Source of the DNA: Anaerolineales bacterium | GTDB lineage: Bacteria; Chloroflexota; Anaerolineae; Anaerolineales; UBA6663 | Length of the DNA stretch: 64,000 nucleotides | Direction of reading: 5' to 3' | Assembly (NCBI GenBank): GCA_020850595.1 | Contig: JADZEK010000031.1 | Location: forward strand, 1-64,000 | Position numbers and translations under genes: made by a program | Shown here: piece after piece, positions 1 to 8,950 of the stretch | How positions within the stretch are numbered: position 1 is the stretch's first letter | Layout of the letters: every line of letters begins with the position of its first letter | Notes under the pieces: generated by a model | Told to the model about the DNA's origin: nothing | Seen by the model: the letters and a program-made list of their open reading frames with translations, nothing else | Databases searched by the model: none

Positions 1-1456
1 CTAGACTTTATCCGTTCACGCCTGTCAGGGCGTGTAACACAAGGCTGAAAGCAGCCGATTTTGGATGCTGGCTGTCAATTTATGGTTGTCCGAGTGCGAA
101 CCCGCTATCGAAAAACATGCCTGCTGCCAGATTTGCTGGCGCACCAGCGCCAGGGCGTCGCTGAAGGTCGGCTGAGACTTGTGATACCAGGCCGCCTGAC
201 GGATGGGCAACTTGCGCCGCTTGGCATGCTTGTGTGCCAGCAGCGTCACCAGCGAGAACAGCGCCAGCAAAGTCGGCGTAGTGCGCACGATCGCCAGGTC
301 CGACCACTGGCGTTGGGTCTCGACACCCAAATGTTCGCGCACTTCATGGAAAGTCACTTCCAGTTGCCAGCGCAAGACGAACCACTTAATCATTTGCACG
401 GGCGTCACCTTCAGATCCGTCGACAGCAGGGCCTGGGTCTTGAACTTGCCTTTCGGATCGCGGATGAGGACCCACCGAATGGGCAAAGGCGGCTGACCGG
501 AGTGATACCAGACGGCAGTGTCCGAGACGATCTCCACCATGCGCCGCCCTTGACCATACCAGTCAGGGAGCACGACCCGCTTCCATTTCGTTTTGGTGTT
601 CTGCGCGACCTGCTCCAAGGTGGACAGGCGCTTGCCTTTCAAGCGCGGCCGGCCGCGTTGACCCGGACGCCGTTTGGGCGCCGGCGCATACAAGGCCGCG
701 TCCAAGCGGAAGCGCACGATCAGGCAGAGTTGCCCGGGCAACTGCGACAACTGAAACAGCCACAAAATCGCCGCAAAACTACTGTCGGCGACAATGACCA
801 GTTGGCGGTCGGGCAACCAGCGTCGCAGCTGCATCACCATTTGGCGGCCCCAATCGGTCAGCTTCTTGTGCGCGCGGGCCTTCTTCTGATAATAGCGTTC
901 CGACGGCGCCAAACAGGTCAAGAAGGGCAAGGCCCAGGTGCGCTTCGCCCAGGGGATCGGCGCCAACAGCATCAAGCTTAACCAGCGCAGCCCGCTGGCC
1001 TTGACGAAGTGACCATGACTGGAGCGCACTGGATCACGATAGATGCCTTTGGCCTTGATCTTGGCTCCGCGTCGGCGTTCAATCGTATCGTCCAAGCCGC
1101 AGATGATCGGCCCGTTAGGCGCGAACGCCTGCACCAGTATCTTCAGCAAGGTGCGGCTCAGCGCCCAACTCGACCAGGCCGCCCGATTGAGCACCCGATG
1201 GTAGGTCTGAAACTGGCGCTCCTCACTCAGACCCATCATCCGCAACACCGCCGCGACCGTGCGGCGGCCCGGCGCCAAGATCGCGCCGAGCAGCAGCGCT
1301 TGGGCGTGCTGCCAGACCAAGTTGGAAAAGTGCGGTGCAAAGATCTGAAGCAGGGTAAGATAGTCGTTGGGCAGGGTCGGCATCGGCAATCCTCTTGGCT
1401 GAGGGTTGCCGTAGCTTACCCTGCTCTTGCGCATCAGGCGAATGGATAAAGTCCAG
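1..1456 (-). mobile_element. IS701-like insertion sequence (left end at window edge)
   Basis: Imperfect terminal inverted repeats: left ctagactttatccgttcacgcctg (from 1) and right end, reverse-complemented from 1456, ctggactttatccattcgcctg. They flank a full-length transposase ORF. Target-site duplication cannot be checked because the left flank is outside the window. Confidence 0.85.
25..1383 (-). CDS. IS701-like (DDE) transposase
   Basis: ORF 25..1491, likely start MPTLPNDYLTLL at 1383. DDE-type transposase layout: CGLDDTIERRRG, VIVADSSFAA, WQLEVTFHEVREHLGVETQRQWSD. Confidence 0.85.
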   Translation of the reverse strand: MPTLPNDYLTLLQIFAPHFSNLVWQHAQALLLGAILAPGRRTVAAVLRMMGLSEERQFQTYHRVLNRAAWSSWALSRTLLKILVQAFAPNGPIICGLDDTIERRRGAKIKAKGIYRDPVRSSHGHFVKASGLRWLSLMLLAPIPWAKRTWALPFLTCLAPSERYYQKKARAHKKLTDWGRQMVMQLRRWLPDRQLVIVADSSFAAILWLFQLSQLPGQLCLIVRFRLDAALYAPAPKRRPGQRGRPRLKGKRLSTLEQVAQNTKTKWKRVVLPDWYGQGRRMVEIVSDTAVWYHSGQPPLPIRWVLIRDPKGKFKTQALLSTDLKVTPVQMIKWFVLRWQLEVTFHEVREHLGVETQRQWSDLAIVRTTPTLLALFSLVTLLAHKHAKRRKLPIRQAAWYHKSQPTFSDALALVRQQIWQQACFSIAGSHSDNHKLTASIQNRLLSALCYTP

Positions 1457-1503
1457 TTCAGGGTTGATACAAATATGTCACTCGAACACATTGGAACTTT
1501 GCC

Positions 1504-2091
1504 GTGAGTATTGGCGTATCCAAAAAGACTGGTGGCACACGTCGAGCTCTTTTGGTTTGGGGACTTGTGTTACTGTGCCCGGGTCTGTGCCTATTTCTGT
1601 ATTGGCAAAGGATTGCCCAACCACAGCGGTTAACTGAGCTTTACGGCGATGAGTATGTCTCTGTTGTTGGCGCTTTTGAAATGGTAGACGGGAGTTTGGA
1701 AGCACAGCTAAATCCCGACCTTATTCTCTCTGTTGCGACTGAGGAGTACCTGGCACTATACCGCAGCTCATCGACTCCACTCACCTGTGCTCAATGTGAT
1801 CAATTCTGGGTTACCACCTCAGCCATTGCCAGCAACATCTGTGTGCTAGAACGATCATCCTCTAGGAGCGTGGTCAGGGCGACTGTGACACGACGCGGCT
1901 ATTTGGTAGACGCCAAAACGTATCAACCGAAGCAGTCGGAACGTCAAGACTCGGATAGATCTACCTATCACTTGGTTATGCAGGAAGGCTACTGGAAGGT
2001 GGCAAGCCTGAGCGATTACGCCGTATTTTCTGAGGGATCAGCCGACCCGTTGCGATTAGAAAGTTTTATCCAAGAATTGGGTTGCCATTAG
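1504..2091 (+). CDS. hypothetical membrane-anchored protein
   Basis: 195-aa ORF with an N-terminal TM helix (ALLVWGLVLLCPGLCLFLYW) and a lower-GC composition than the surroundings. No family recognised with confidence. Confidence 0.55.
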   Translation: MSIGVSKKTGGTRRALLVWGLVLLCPGLCLFLYWQRIAQPQRLTELYGDEYVSVVGAFEMVDGSLEAQLNPDLILSVATEEYLALYRSSSTPLTCAQCDQFWVTTSAIASNICVLERSSSRSVVRATVTRRGYLVDAKTYQPKQSERQDSDRSTYHLVMQEGYWKVASLSDYAVFSEGSADPLRLESFIQELGCH

Positions 2092-2196
2092 CGCTCGAGA
2101 AGCATGATTCGTCGCATTCACAGGGCATGGGGCCGCAGAACTTCTTGCTAACGGTGAGTTTGTCGCATTGTAGACAGCGCAACGGAGAAAGCAGGC

Positions 2197-2224
2197 GGGC
2201 AGGACCTCGTGGGAAGTCCTGCCC
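2197..2224. terminator. hairpin gggcaggac-N10-gtcctgccc
   Basis: Perfect 9-bp inverted repeat between the converging ORFs 1504..2091 (+) and 2313..3833 (-). Confidence 0.45.
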
Positions 2225-2312
2225 GGTCGCGCTGTCGCCGTGCGGCGCTCAGGTTGCGCTCCCGCAGAGCCCTACGCGCAGCGTCCGCAGCGGCGGAAAA
2301 AGTGTAGCACAG

Positions 2313-3833
2313 CTACGGCGAAGCGGACTGGCCGTCCAGTATCTGGCGCAGCTGTTGCACCAGTTCCAAGCGCGCCGGCTGGCGCAGTTGGGGCTTGGCC
2401 AATTGCTGTGCCAGCTTCAACAGCTCGGCGCGCGTCTGTGTGTCACTTGGCCTGGGGGTGCAGGATAGGTCGTTCTCGATGCGGGCCATGGCCGAGTAGT
2501 AGTCGGTGGCCACCGTGTGATCGTGGACGCGGGCATAGATCAGCGTCGAACTGAGGTCGCGATGCCCCAGCAGCTTTTGGATGGACGTCACCGGGCAGCC
2601 GGCGTTGACGAGTTGGGTGCCGAAGGTGTGGCGCAGCATGTGCGGGCTGACCTTGACCCCGGCCCGCTCGCCGGCGGAGCGAATTCGGCTGCGCAGCAAG
2701 TCTTTTTCCACTGGTTCGGCCCGGTACAGAAAGACGTAGTCACTCGGCCCTGGCCCGCGCACGGCCAGGTAGGCCTGCAACGCCGAAACCGCGGAATCAG
2801 CCAGGAAAACGGCTCGATCCTTGCGCCCCTTGCCTTGCCGCACCATAAGCTTGCGCATGGGCAAGTCCAGGTCGTCTCGCCGCAGCTCTTCGACTTCGCC
2901 GAGGCGCAGGCCGCCCTGCCACATCACGTAGAAGGCCGCCCGATCCAACAGCGCATCCCGGCGCTGGGCGGCGGTCGGCGCTTGCGCGACATGCGCCTCG
3001 ACCACGGCGCGCAGCTTGACGATTTGTTCGTCCGTCAGGAAGCGGGGCAGGGCCGCCGGTTCCTTCAGCGCCGGTACGCGCAGCAACGCGCGCGGCACGT
3101 TCCAGTCCTGCTCTTGCAGGAACAGCATCAGGCCCTGGAAGGCGCGCAGGTCCTGGTTGATGCTCTTGGGGCTGTAGGCCGCGGCCAAGCGGTCGTCAGT
3201 ATAGTCAAACAGGTGCTGGCGCCGTACATCCGCCAGGCTGGTAATCGGATAGTGCGTCAGCACCCAACGCCACAGACGCGTCTGGTTGCTCCAAAAGTTG
3301 CGGATGGCCTCGCCCAAGCGGGCCGGCCGCCAGCTAGCCTGACGCAAATGCTGGTAGCGGGTGAGCGCCTCGATCAGCCAGGCCGGCAGGCCGGCTTGAT
3401 AGCGGCTCAGGTCCGGTTCGCGAAAGACGATCTGGCGCTGCCCGCGCTGCTGGTGGAGGAAGTGGCGAAACTTCTCCAGCGCGTTGTGCCGGATCTTGGT
3501 CGAAATGGCGCTCAGGCGCCGAGTGTGAATGTAGTCGAGGGCGCGCTGCAGATCCGTCTCAAGGTCCCATTCGGCCACCGGCTTGAGCGAAAGCCCAAGG
3601 GCGTAACCGGCAGTGGGCACGTAGATTTGATCGACCATCAGCGGGCCCGTGCCGCCGTCCAACAGCCAGGCGCGATAATCGTCCAGCAGGGCGATGTTCT
3701 CCTTGGGCCAGTCCGCGCTGTAACACGGGGTCGGGCGGTCGGGTGCTGTGCAGCGTTTACGGGCATGCTTGAGCGCATAATCGAAGCGAGCGGCGGCCGA
3801 ATCGGGACGGGTCATGGCAGCGGGCGCGGTCAT
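2313..3833 (-). CDS. tyrosine recombinase/integrase (long N-terminal region)
   Basis: Catalytic motifs GGLRLGE, GKGRKDRA, HMLRHTF, LGHRDLSSTLIYARVHDH. Start MTAPAAM at 3833 overlaps the stop of the upstream recombinase (ATGA). Confidence 0.9.
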   Translation of the reverse strand: MTAPAAMTRPDSAAARFDYALKHARKRCTAPDRPTPCYSADWPKENIALLDDYRAWLLDGGTGPLMVDQIYVPTAGYALGLSLKPVAEWDLETDLQRALDYIHTRRLSAISTKIRHNALEKFRHFLHQQRGQRQIVFREPDLSRYQAGLPAWLIEALTRYQHLRQASWRPARLGEAIRNFWSNQTRLWRWVLTHYPITSLADVRRQHLFDYTDDRLAAAYSPKSINQDLRAFQGLMLFLQEQDWNVPRALLRVPALKEPAALPRFLTDEQIVKLRAVVEAHVAQAPTAAQRRDALLDRAAFYVMWQGGLRLGEVEELRRDDLDLPMRKLMVRQGKGRKDRAVFLADSAVSALQAYLAVRGPGPSDYVFLYRAEPVEKDLLRSRIRSAGERAGVKVSPHMLRHTFGTQLVNAGCPVTSIQKLLGHRDLSSTLIYARVHDHTVATDYYSAMARIENDLSCTPRPSDTQTRAELLKLAQQLAKPQLRQPARLELVQQLRQILDGQSASP

Positions 3834-4690
3834 CGCCAGCCCTCCAGCTTCTCGCTCGCGGCGAAGTAATCCGCCTGGATGGCGTGGTCGTTGGCGGCCA
3901 CATAGGTTTGGGTGGTCTCCAGCCAGGCATGGCCCAGCAGTTTCTGGATGCTGGTCACCGGTACGTCGACGCTCACCAGGTCGTTGGCGAAGGTATGGCG
4001 CAAGCGGTGCGCACTGAGGGTCACGCCGGCCTGCCGGCGATAGAGCATGAGGCGCTTGTGGATCGCAGTGGTGGAGAGTCCATCGCCCAGATAGCTGAGG
4101 AAGACAAAGGCGCTGGCAACGGACGGGCGCTCGGCCAGGTAAGCGCGCAAGGCCCGTTCTGCTTGCGGCGAGAGGTAAGCCGAACGCTCCTTGCTGCCCT
4201 TGCCGCGCACCACCAGGCGCGGATGTTCTTCCTGCAAGTATAGGTCCGTGAGGCGCAGGCCGGCCACTTCGGCAATGCGGAGCCCGCACCTTAACATCAG
4301 CATAAACATCGCCCGGTCGCGCGCCTCGTCGATCACCGCAAAGAACTGGTCGAGTTGATCATGTTGCACGGGGCGCGGCAAGCGCTGTGGCTCGCGCAGC
4401 CAGTGCCGACGCGGCAACACCGGGCAGATGAGGCTCGGCGCTTCGTCCGCGAGGAAGGTGTACAGGGCGAGGATGGAGGCGAGGCGGCGGTTGATGGTGC
4501 TCGGCCCCATGCCGCGCGCCGCCTGCTGCACGATGAATTGATCTACCTCGTGGAGGGTAACCTCGCCGGGCGGCCGGTCGCCCACCAGGGCCGCGAACTG
4601 CTTGAGGTCATACTGATAGTCGCGCCAGGTACGAGCGGCGCTGTTGCGGCGGCGGATCCAGTTGATGAAGCGGTCGATCTCGGTTAGCAT
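3830..4690 (-). CDS. tyrosine recombinase XerC/XerD-like
   Basis: 286 aa. Motifs CGLRIAEVAGL, GKGSKER, HRLRHTF, LGHAWLETTQTYVAANDH. Confidence 0.92.
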   Translation of the reverse strand: MLTEIDRFINWIRRRNSAARTWRDYQYDLKQFAALVGDRPPGEVTLHEVDQFIVQQAARGMGPSTINRRLASILALYTFLADEAPSLICPVLPRRHWLREPQRLPRPVQHDQLDQFFAVIDEARDRAMFMLMLRCGLRIAEVAGLRLTDLYLQEEHPRLVVRGKGSKERSAYLSPQAERALRAYLAERPSVASAFVFLSYLGDGLSTTAIHKRLMLYRRQAGVTLSAHRLRHTFANDLVSVDVPVTSIQKLLGHAWLETTQTYVAANDHAIQADYFAASEKLEGWR

Positions 4691-4859
4691 GACAAAGCCT
4701 CCTGTGAAAGCGGGTGGGTTGGAGTGGCATCCACCATTCTACTTTCCAGGAGGCGCACGTCACCCGCCTGGGAAGCCCTGGCCGCCTTTAAGGTTGGTTA
4801 AGATAAGTGATCAGGCGTGGGACGGTTTGTGACGCGCGATACGTGGAAAGGGTTTGCCT

Positions 4860-5684
4860 CTACCCGACTATCAAAATCCAGAAGGCCACAGCGACCAGGC
4901 CGCCGGCTAAGGAACTGAGGAAGTTGACCCAGTCGTTGTCGAGCCAGGGCCAGCCACGGAGGCGGCGGGTGGGCGCGCCGCAGCGGTGGCGAGGGTGGCG
5001 CTCGGTCGCTTGAGCGCAGGCGTCGCAGAAGTAGCCGGCCTGGAGGGTGGCGCCGAGGAGCGAGTCGGCCAGCGCGCCGAGCAGGCCCGAGAACGCCCCA
5101 ATGAGCAGCAGTTGCATAGCGGCTAACGCGCCCTGCCCCTGGGCGAGGTGGAAGGCGGCAGCGACAAGGCCGATGAGGGCCGCGCCACCCAGGGCGGCGC
5201 TGACGCCGACAAGGGTCAGGCCGCCAGACGTTCCGACCGGGACGACGCGGCCGGTGGTGATGAGGCGCGGCGGGCGCAGGCTGAGGACGCCCAACTCGGT
5301 GGCCCAGGTGTCGGCATTGACGGTGGCGATGACGCCCACGAAGAGCGGCCACCAGAGCGGGTGCGGCCAGAGGGCGTGCGCGAGGGCGATGAGCGCGGCC
5401 GCGCCGCCGTTGGCGAGGGTCTGCGCCAGGTCGCGGCGGCTGCCCTTGCTGAACTTCTCGGCCAGCGCCTCTTTGCGGACGGCCTTGTAGTGCGAGAGCG
5501 CGCTGGACGAGACAAAGAAGACCACCAGTAGCGTAGCCCAGGCCCAACCCCCAAACCCCACAATGGCCGTGCCGACCAGCACCGCGCCCAGCACGCCGGA
5601 ACGCGCCAGCGAGCCGCGGCGATAGCCCAGCCAGCCGATGGCGGCGGCGAGGAGCAAACCAAGCAGCAGGCGCGAGATGCTCAC
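4860..5684 (-). CDS. DUF92 domain-containing membrane protein
   Basis: VNADTWATELGVLS, GRVVPVGTSGGLTLVG, GAFSGLLGALADSLLGATLQ are typical of DUF92. GTG start at 5684 inferred. Confidence 0.88.
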   Translation of the reverse strand: MSISRLLLGLLLAAAIGWLGYRRGSLARSGVLGAVLVGTAIVGFGGWAWATLLVVFFVSSSALSHYKAVRKEALAEKFSKGSRRDLAQTLANGGAAALIALAHALWPHPLWWPLFVGVIATVNADTWATELGVLSLRPPRLITTGRVVPVGTSGGLTLVGVSAALGGAALIGLVAAAFHLAQGQGALAAMQLLLIGAFSGLLGALADSLLGATLQAGYFCDACAQATERHPRHRCGAPTRRLRGWPWLDNDWVNFLSSLAGGLVAVAFWILIVG

Positions 5685-5688
5685 GCGA

Positions 5689-6759
5689 TCAGCGCACCAG
5701 CCCGCTGAGGAGCACATTGAGACCGAGCGGCACGACGACCGGCAGCGAGATGGTGATGACCAGCCGGGAGACAAACCACAGGTTCAGCGGCCACTCGGCC
5801 AGCCCGGCGCGCAGACGGTAGAGCTTGCGATAGGCGCGCAGCCGGTGGGCTGCTTGAGCCAGCAGCGTAGCGTGCCGCAGGTCATCGAGCAACTGGCCGT
5901 ATTCGGCCTCGAACAGGGCGGCAATGTCGCCCAGCAGCCGTTGCTTGACGGCGACCATTTGGCGATGCGCGGCCAGCAGCGGCCAGGCGACGAGCAGGGC
6001 CGCCAGGCCAAGATAGAGCAGCACCAGCGGGTAGAGCAGCGTCCCGGGCACGATCACCGCCGGCCCAGTGCGCAGCAACATGAAGCCCAAGAACAGCCCG
6101 GCCACAGCGGCTTCATAGGCCGCGGCATAGACATACCGGCCCAGCCGGCTGAGGCCGCCCGCGCCGTCGGGGTGCCGCGGTACGATCTGCAAGGGCACGC
6201 GAGCCAGCACGCGGCTGAGCGCCCGGCCGGCGTGCAACTGGCGGAGGCCGACCATCACGACCATGTAGAACGTCGGCCACCAGAGGAGCTGCTGAGCGGC
6301 CATCAGCACCCAGTTGTAAGACAGCCAGGTGAGGCCAAAGCGCGCCTGGTTCACCAGCAGGTTAGCCAGGCTGATAATGGTGGCGGCCTCGGCCGCCAGG
6401 GGTGGGCCTAGACGAGCCGAAAGCTGGGGCCGGGTGTCGCGCAGGGCCGTTGTCATGGCGGCCGGGTCTTGGGCGCACGCCACCAGGTCGCGATAAGTTT
6501 GTTCTAGCGCGCCAACCTGCCAGGCGTAGTAGGCCCACACAGCCGGCGTCACGAGCAAGAGCACGCCCAGGTACGCGGGGTCGGCGAGGGCCGGCGTCAC
6601 GCCGGGGCGCTCGAGCAGCACCCCAAAGGCCGCCGCCAGCAGCAGAAAGAGCACCGCCAGGCCAAGCGCCGCCAGGCCGGTGCGCCGCGGCGTGAGTTGC
6701 CCCCGGCGGCGCAGCCAGGCGGCCAGGGGATCACCGTGGAGCAAGTCAACGTCAGGCAT
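5689..6759 (-). CDS. multi-TM hypothetical membrane protein (paralog A)
   Basis: 356 aa, several TM helices. Shares DPLAAWLR, HPDGAGGL and AHRQM motifs with the neighbouring ORF. Confidence 0.75.
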   Translation of the reverse strand: MPDVDLLHGDPLAAWLRRRGQLTPRRTGLAALGLAVLFLLLAAAFGVLLERPGVTPALADPAYLGVLLLVTPAVWAYYAWQVGALEQTYRDLVACAQDPAAMTTALRDTRPQLSARLGPPLAAEAATIISLANLLVNQARFGLTWLSYNWVLMAAQQLLWWPTFYMVVMVGLRQLHAGRALSRVLARVPLQIVPRHPDGAGGLSRLGRYVYAAAYEAAVAGLFLGFMLLRTGPAVIVPGTLLYPLVLLYLGLAALLVAWPLLAAHRQMVAVKQRLLGDIAALFEAEYGQLLDDLRHATLLAQAAHRLRAYRKLYRLRAGLAEWPLNLWFVSRLVITISLPVVVPLGLNVLLSGLVR

Positions 6760-6760
6760 C

Positions 6761-7831
6761 TCAGCGCATCAGGACGTTGATGACCGCATCCACCGCAGCG
6801 GGCAACACGATGGGAAGGAGAATCACTCCAGCGAAGCGCCGGAGGGTCTCGGCGTCGAAGGGCCACACGGGGGCGGCCTCCGCCAGCGCGTAGAAGTCTT
6901 CGAGCGCTTCGAGATGCTCCATGGAAGCCTCGGCGGTTTCGCGGCGGGCGAGCCGGGTCATCAACTCGTGACCGTGGCGGTTAAGCTCGACGACGATGTC
7001 GCTCAACAAGGCCGTGCGCGCAGCCGCCATCTGGCGATGCGCTTCGACGAGGGGCAGAAAGAAGGCCGCGACGCCGCCCACCATCCAAACGGCCACCTCT
7101 ACGCCGAACTCAGGCCCGAGGGACGCGCCGCCCTGCCGCGCACCAATAGATTGCAGGCTCAACACCAGCCCGACCAGCATGACCAGCCCGGCGGAGTGCA
7201 ACGCGAAGCGGCCCATGATCCACAGGCCGCCGGCGCGGTCGGGGTGGAGCGGGTTGAGTTGGACCACTGCCTGCTGGAAGAGGCGATTGAGGTTGAGGAT
7301 CAAGATCAACTGGCGGACGAGACACATGAGGAGCACATAGATGGTCAGGCAGCGGATCAGCAAGCGCAGGGCCGCGACCACCCAGACGAGCAGCCCGGCC
7401 GCAGGCCCCGCCGCCGGCAGCACGCGCAGAGCCAGCGCCGCCGTGAAGACCAGCGTCAGGGCCAGCACCAGCCCGGTCCACCAGCGTACCTGGTGCTCAT
7501 CGGCCAGGAGGGCGGCCATGCGGGCGGGCGCACCGTCCGCTTCGCTGACACGCGCCAACAGGCCTTGATAGAGCGCCAACATCGCCGAGGGCTGCCAGGC
7601 ATACCAGCCCAAGATGAGGGGAACCAGCACGAGCATGACGAGCAGCGTGGGCCAGTCGGCCAGGCTGGCCGCCAGGACGCCGTTGATTTGGGGCAAGATG
7701 AGCGTGTAGAGCGCGCCTAGGGCAAGCCCAACAGCAGCAAAGAGGAGCGGATGGAGATAGGACCGCAGCCACGCGGCGAGGGGGTCGGTCGCGGTGATGG
7801 CCTGCAAGTTGAGCCGGATGGGGTCAGGCAT
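6761..7831 (-). CDS. multi-TM hypothetical membrane protein (paralog B)
   Basis: 356 aa, several TM helices. DPLAAWLR, HPDRAGGL, AHRQMAAARTALLSDI motifs parallel paralog A. Confidence 0.75.
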   Translation of the reverse strand: MPDPIRLNLQAITATDPLAAWLRSYLHPLLFAAVGLALGALYTLILPQINGVLAASLADWPTLLVMLVLVPLILGWYAWQPSAMLALYQGLLARVSEADGAPARMAALLADEHQVRWWTGLVLALTLVFTAALALRVLPAAGPAAGLLVWVVAALRLLIRCLTIYVLLMCLVRQLILILNLNRLFQQAVVQLNPLHPDRAGGLWIMGRFALHSAGLVMLVGLVLSLQSIGARQGGASLGPEFGVEVAVWMVGGVAAFFLPLVEAHRQMAAARTALLSDIVVELNRHGHELMTRLARRETAEASMEHLEALEDFYALAEAAPVWPFDAETLRRFAGVILLPIVLPAAVDAVINVLMR

Positions 7832-7927
7832 GGGTTGTCCGCGCCAGTCAGGCGGCCAAGCGGCGGTGTGGGTGGGGCGCGAAAAGTATACTCCTGTCTG
7901 GCGGGCGGGGGGGCCGGCCCGCGGCGC

Positions 7928-8950
7928 TCAGCCGGGCGGCTCGAGGGGCGGCGGCAAGCGGCGGGCGGCTTCGGCGGCGCGCGCTTGCGCCTGGTGCCAG
8001 GCGACGGCTTCGGGCAGGCACTCGGCGGCGGGGCGGGCCTGCCAGCCGAGGTCTTTCTGCGCTTTGAGCGGGCTGCCGACCGATGAGCCAGCGGCCCAGG
8101 CGCGCAACGCCTCGGCAGCGGCGGGGCGCAGCGGTTGGAGCGCGCCGGCGAGCAGGCGCACGAGCGCTTCGGGCACCCACACAGTTGGGGCGCGCCGGCC
8201 GGTGGCGCGCTGGGCTTCGGCGAGGAAGGCGCGCAGCGAGAGCGCGAGGCCGGGGAGGAAGTAGGTTTCGCCGGGGAGGCCGCGGACGGCGGCGAGGCGG
8301 TGGCCGCGCGCGGCGTCGGCGGCGGCGGTGAAGCTGAAGGCCCCGGCCCCGCCGAGGGCCACGGGCAGGCGGCCCAGGGCGCAGCGGCGCAGCAGGCGGC
8401 CCAAGCGGCCCTCGTCGCCGGGGCCGTAGAGCCAGCCGGGGCAGACGAGGGTAACGGGTAGGCCCTGCCGCGCCAGGGGCAGGACGACCTGGGCATGGGC
8501 GCGGTGCTTGCTCTGGGCGTAGGCGGAGGCGCCGGGCAGCGCGGCGGGCAGCGGCGTGGCTTCGTAGACGGGCTGCGAGCCGGGGCCGGTGTCGCCATAG
8601 ACGGCGAGGGTGGAGGTGTAGACGATGCGCTCGACGCCGGCCTCGCCCGCCAGGGTGAGCAGGGCGCGGGTGGCCTCCACGTTGGCGCGCTCCAGGCGGG
8701 CGTGGTCTTTGGGGGGCAGGCCCACGCGGGTGAGGGCGGCGGCGTGATAGAGCACGTCCACGCGGCGCAGGGCGGCGCGCAGGGGGCCGGGGCGGGTCAC
8801 ATCACCGGCGAGGGGGCGCACGGCGAGCGGCAGGGCGCGCGCGCGGTCAATGGTGCGCACGAGCGCGGTGACGTCGTCGCCCTCGGCCAGGAGCGCGGCG
8901 ATGAGGTGGCGGCCGAGGAAGCCGGTGCCGCCGGTGACGAGCGCTCTCAC
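7928..8950 (-). CDS. NAD-dependent epimerase/dehydratase (extended SDR)
   Basis: MRALVTGGTGFLGRHLIAALL Rossmann start, YTSTLAVYG, YAQSKHRA. Confidence 0.88.
   Translation of the reverse strand: MRALVTGGTGFLGRHLIAALLAEGDDVTALVRTIDRARALPLAVRPLAGDVTRPGPLRAALRRVDVLYHAAALTRVGLPPKDHARLERANVEATRALLTLAGEAGVERIVYTSTLAVYGDTGPGSQPVYEATPLPAALPGASAYAQSKHRAHAQVVLPLARQGLPVTLVCPGWLYGPGDEGRLGRLLRRCALGRLPVALGGAGAFSFTAAADAARGHRLAAVRGLPGETYFLPGLALSLRAFLAEAQRATGRRAPTVWVPEALVRLLAGALQPLRPAAAEALRAWAAGSSVGSPLKAQKDLGWQARPAAECLPEAVAWHQAQARAAEAARRLPPPLEPPG

Noticed and set aside
61-981. 306-aa + strand ORF inside the IS
   Set aside because: Antisense to the transposase, no recognisable domain.
2517-3869. 450-aa + strand ORF
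   Set aside because: Antisense shadow of the tyrosine recombinase.
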